64,000 nucleotides of DNA from Melastoma dodecandrum (Eukaryota; Streptophyta; Magnoliopsida; Myrtales; Melastomataceae), in NCBI GenBank assembly GCA_029817715.1, contig JARUPY010000474.1, positions 1 to 64,000 on the forward strand, written 5' to 3'. This document shows, in pieces, positions 63,600 through 64,000 of the stretch. Numbering within the stretch: the first letter of the stretch is position 1; the number at the start of each line of letters is the position of its first letter. The notes below the pieces were generated by a model. That model saw nothing but the letters and a program-made list of their open reading frames with translations, was not told where the DNA came from and did no database searches. A program made the translations under genes and the position numbers.

Positions 63600-64000
63600 T
63601 ACGAAATCCGAGCGAAGCGCCGGGATGATCAAAAGCTTAACACCCTCATTTTTATTATTCTTGTTACTTAGACTACTTTTTCAAGGAGGACAATGTCAAC
63701 GAAGGGAGGTGTCGGGGTGAGGGGGAGCTTTACTGGTGGTGTTTTTTTAGGAAAAATAACTGGATGTTTGTAATACTATGTTCCCATGAACTCGATGTTC
63801 CACCAAGATCTCTTTGTTAGTTGGCCAAGAATATGCAGAATCGGACTTTACGAGGAATTTATCGAGAGAAAATTTAATTTGGTAAGACAATATGGGATTG
63901 GTAAATAAGGATTGTACTGAGTTCTAATTTTTTAAAACGAACCTAGTGTTCTAAGCACCCACTACTTTAGAGAACGAATTCGATATTTGTACCACTATCT
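63600..64000. other. Spacer at window end
   Basis: No recognised feature. Confidence 0.4.

Overview
This is nuclear DNA of a flowering plant, probably a eudicot, although the sequence does not fix the lineage. The evidence is spliced GT-AG genes for plant proteins (CHX-type antiporter, trehalase, acetolactate synthase, BiP), a dirigent-like gene remnant, and heavy loading with plant-type transposons and an endogenous pararetrovirus. Gene islands are GC-richer than the AT-rich spacers.

Layout. 1-2.5 kb: spacer plus a 686-bp non-autonomous hAT-like element with perfect 8-bp target duplications. 2.5-2.9 kb: 5'-truncated dirigent gene. 3.3-5.8 kb (minus): CHX18-like cation/H+ antiporter in three exons, possibly with a 5'-UTR intron reaching to about 7.1 kb. 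8.2-11.2 kb (minus): decayed LINE. 12.6-13.0 kb (minus): copia gag remnant. 15.1-20.4 kb (minus): trehalase in 11 exons, with a 244-bp tandem duplication that copies one exon. 21.1-25.75 kb: palindrome of two 2.3-kb arms, each holding the RNase H end, the second ORF and the 3' non-coding region of a Florendovirus-like endogenous caulimovirid. 26.6-28.7 kb (minus): acetolactate synthase with one small intron. 30-31.8 kb (minus): MULE transposase remnant. 32.9-35.8 kb (minus): ER chaperone BiP in eight exons, with ER-stress-like promoter motifs.

37.7-52.0 kb is the most striking region. It is a head-to-tail array of seven LTRs of about 1 kb alternating with six internal segments of about 1.2 kb. 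The whole 14.3-kb block is bounded by one 5-bp target duplication (GATGG). The internal segment carries a single ORF of about 350 codons that I do not recognise. It is open in units 3 and 5 and broken in units 1, 2, 4 and 6. LTR variants alternate A-B-A-B-A-B, which implies a 4.4-kb dimeric higher-order repeat. A diverged relative with the order internal-LTR-internal lies at 57.4-59.8 kb, so tandem organisation may be a habit of this family.

The remainder holds a broken pectin methylesterase copy (52.5-53.9 kb), an unprocessed pseudogene of the plastid fructokinase-like protein FLN1 (55.4-56.8 kb, minus), a TIR element rich in GCGCTT/AAGCGC motifs (61.7-62.4 kb), and a second LINE fragment (62.8-63.6 kb, minus). 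The four intact host genes are functionally unrelated. They share only the minus strand and do not form a cluster. Exon coordinates were set by reading splice signals and reading-frame phase by hand, and phases were checked to add up for trehalase, BiP, ALS and CHX.
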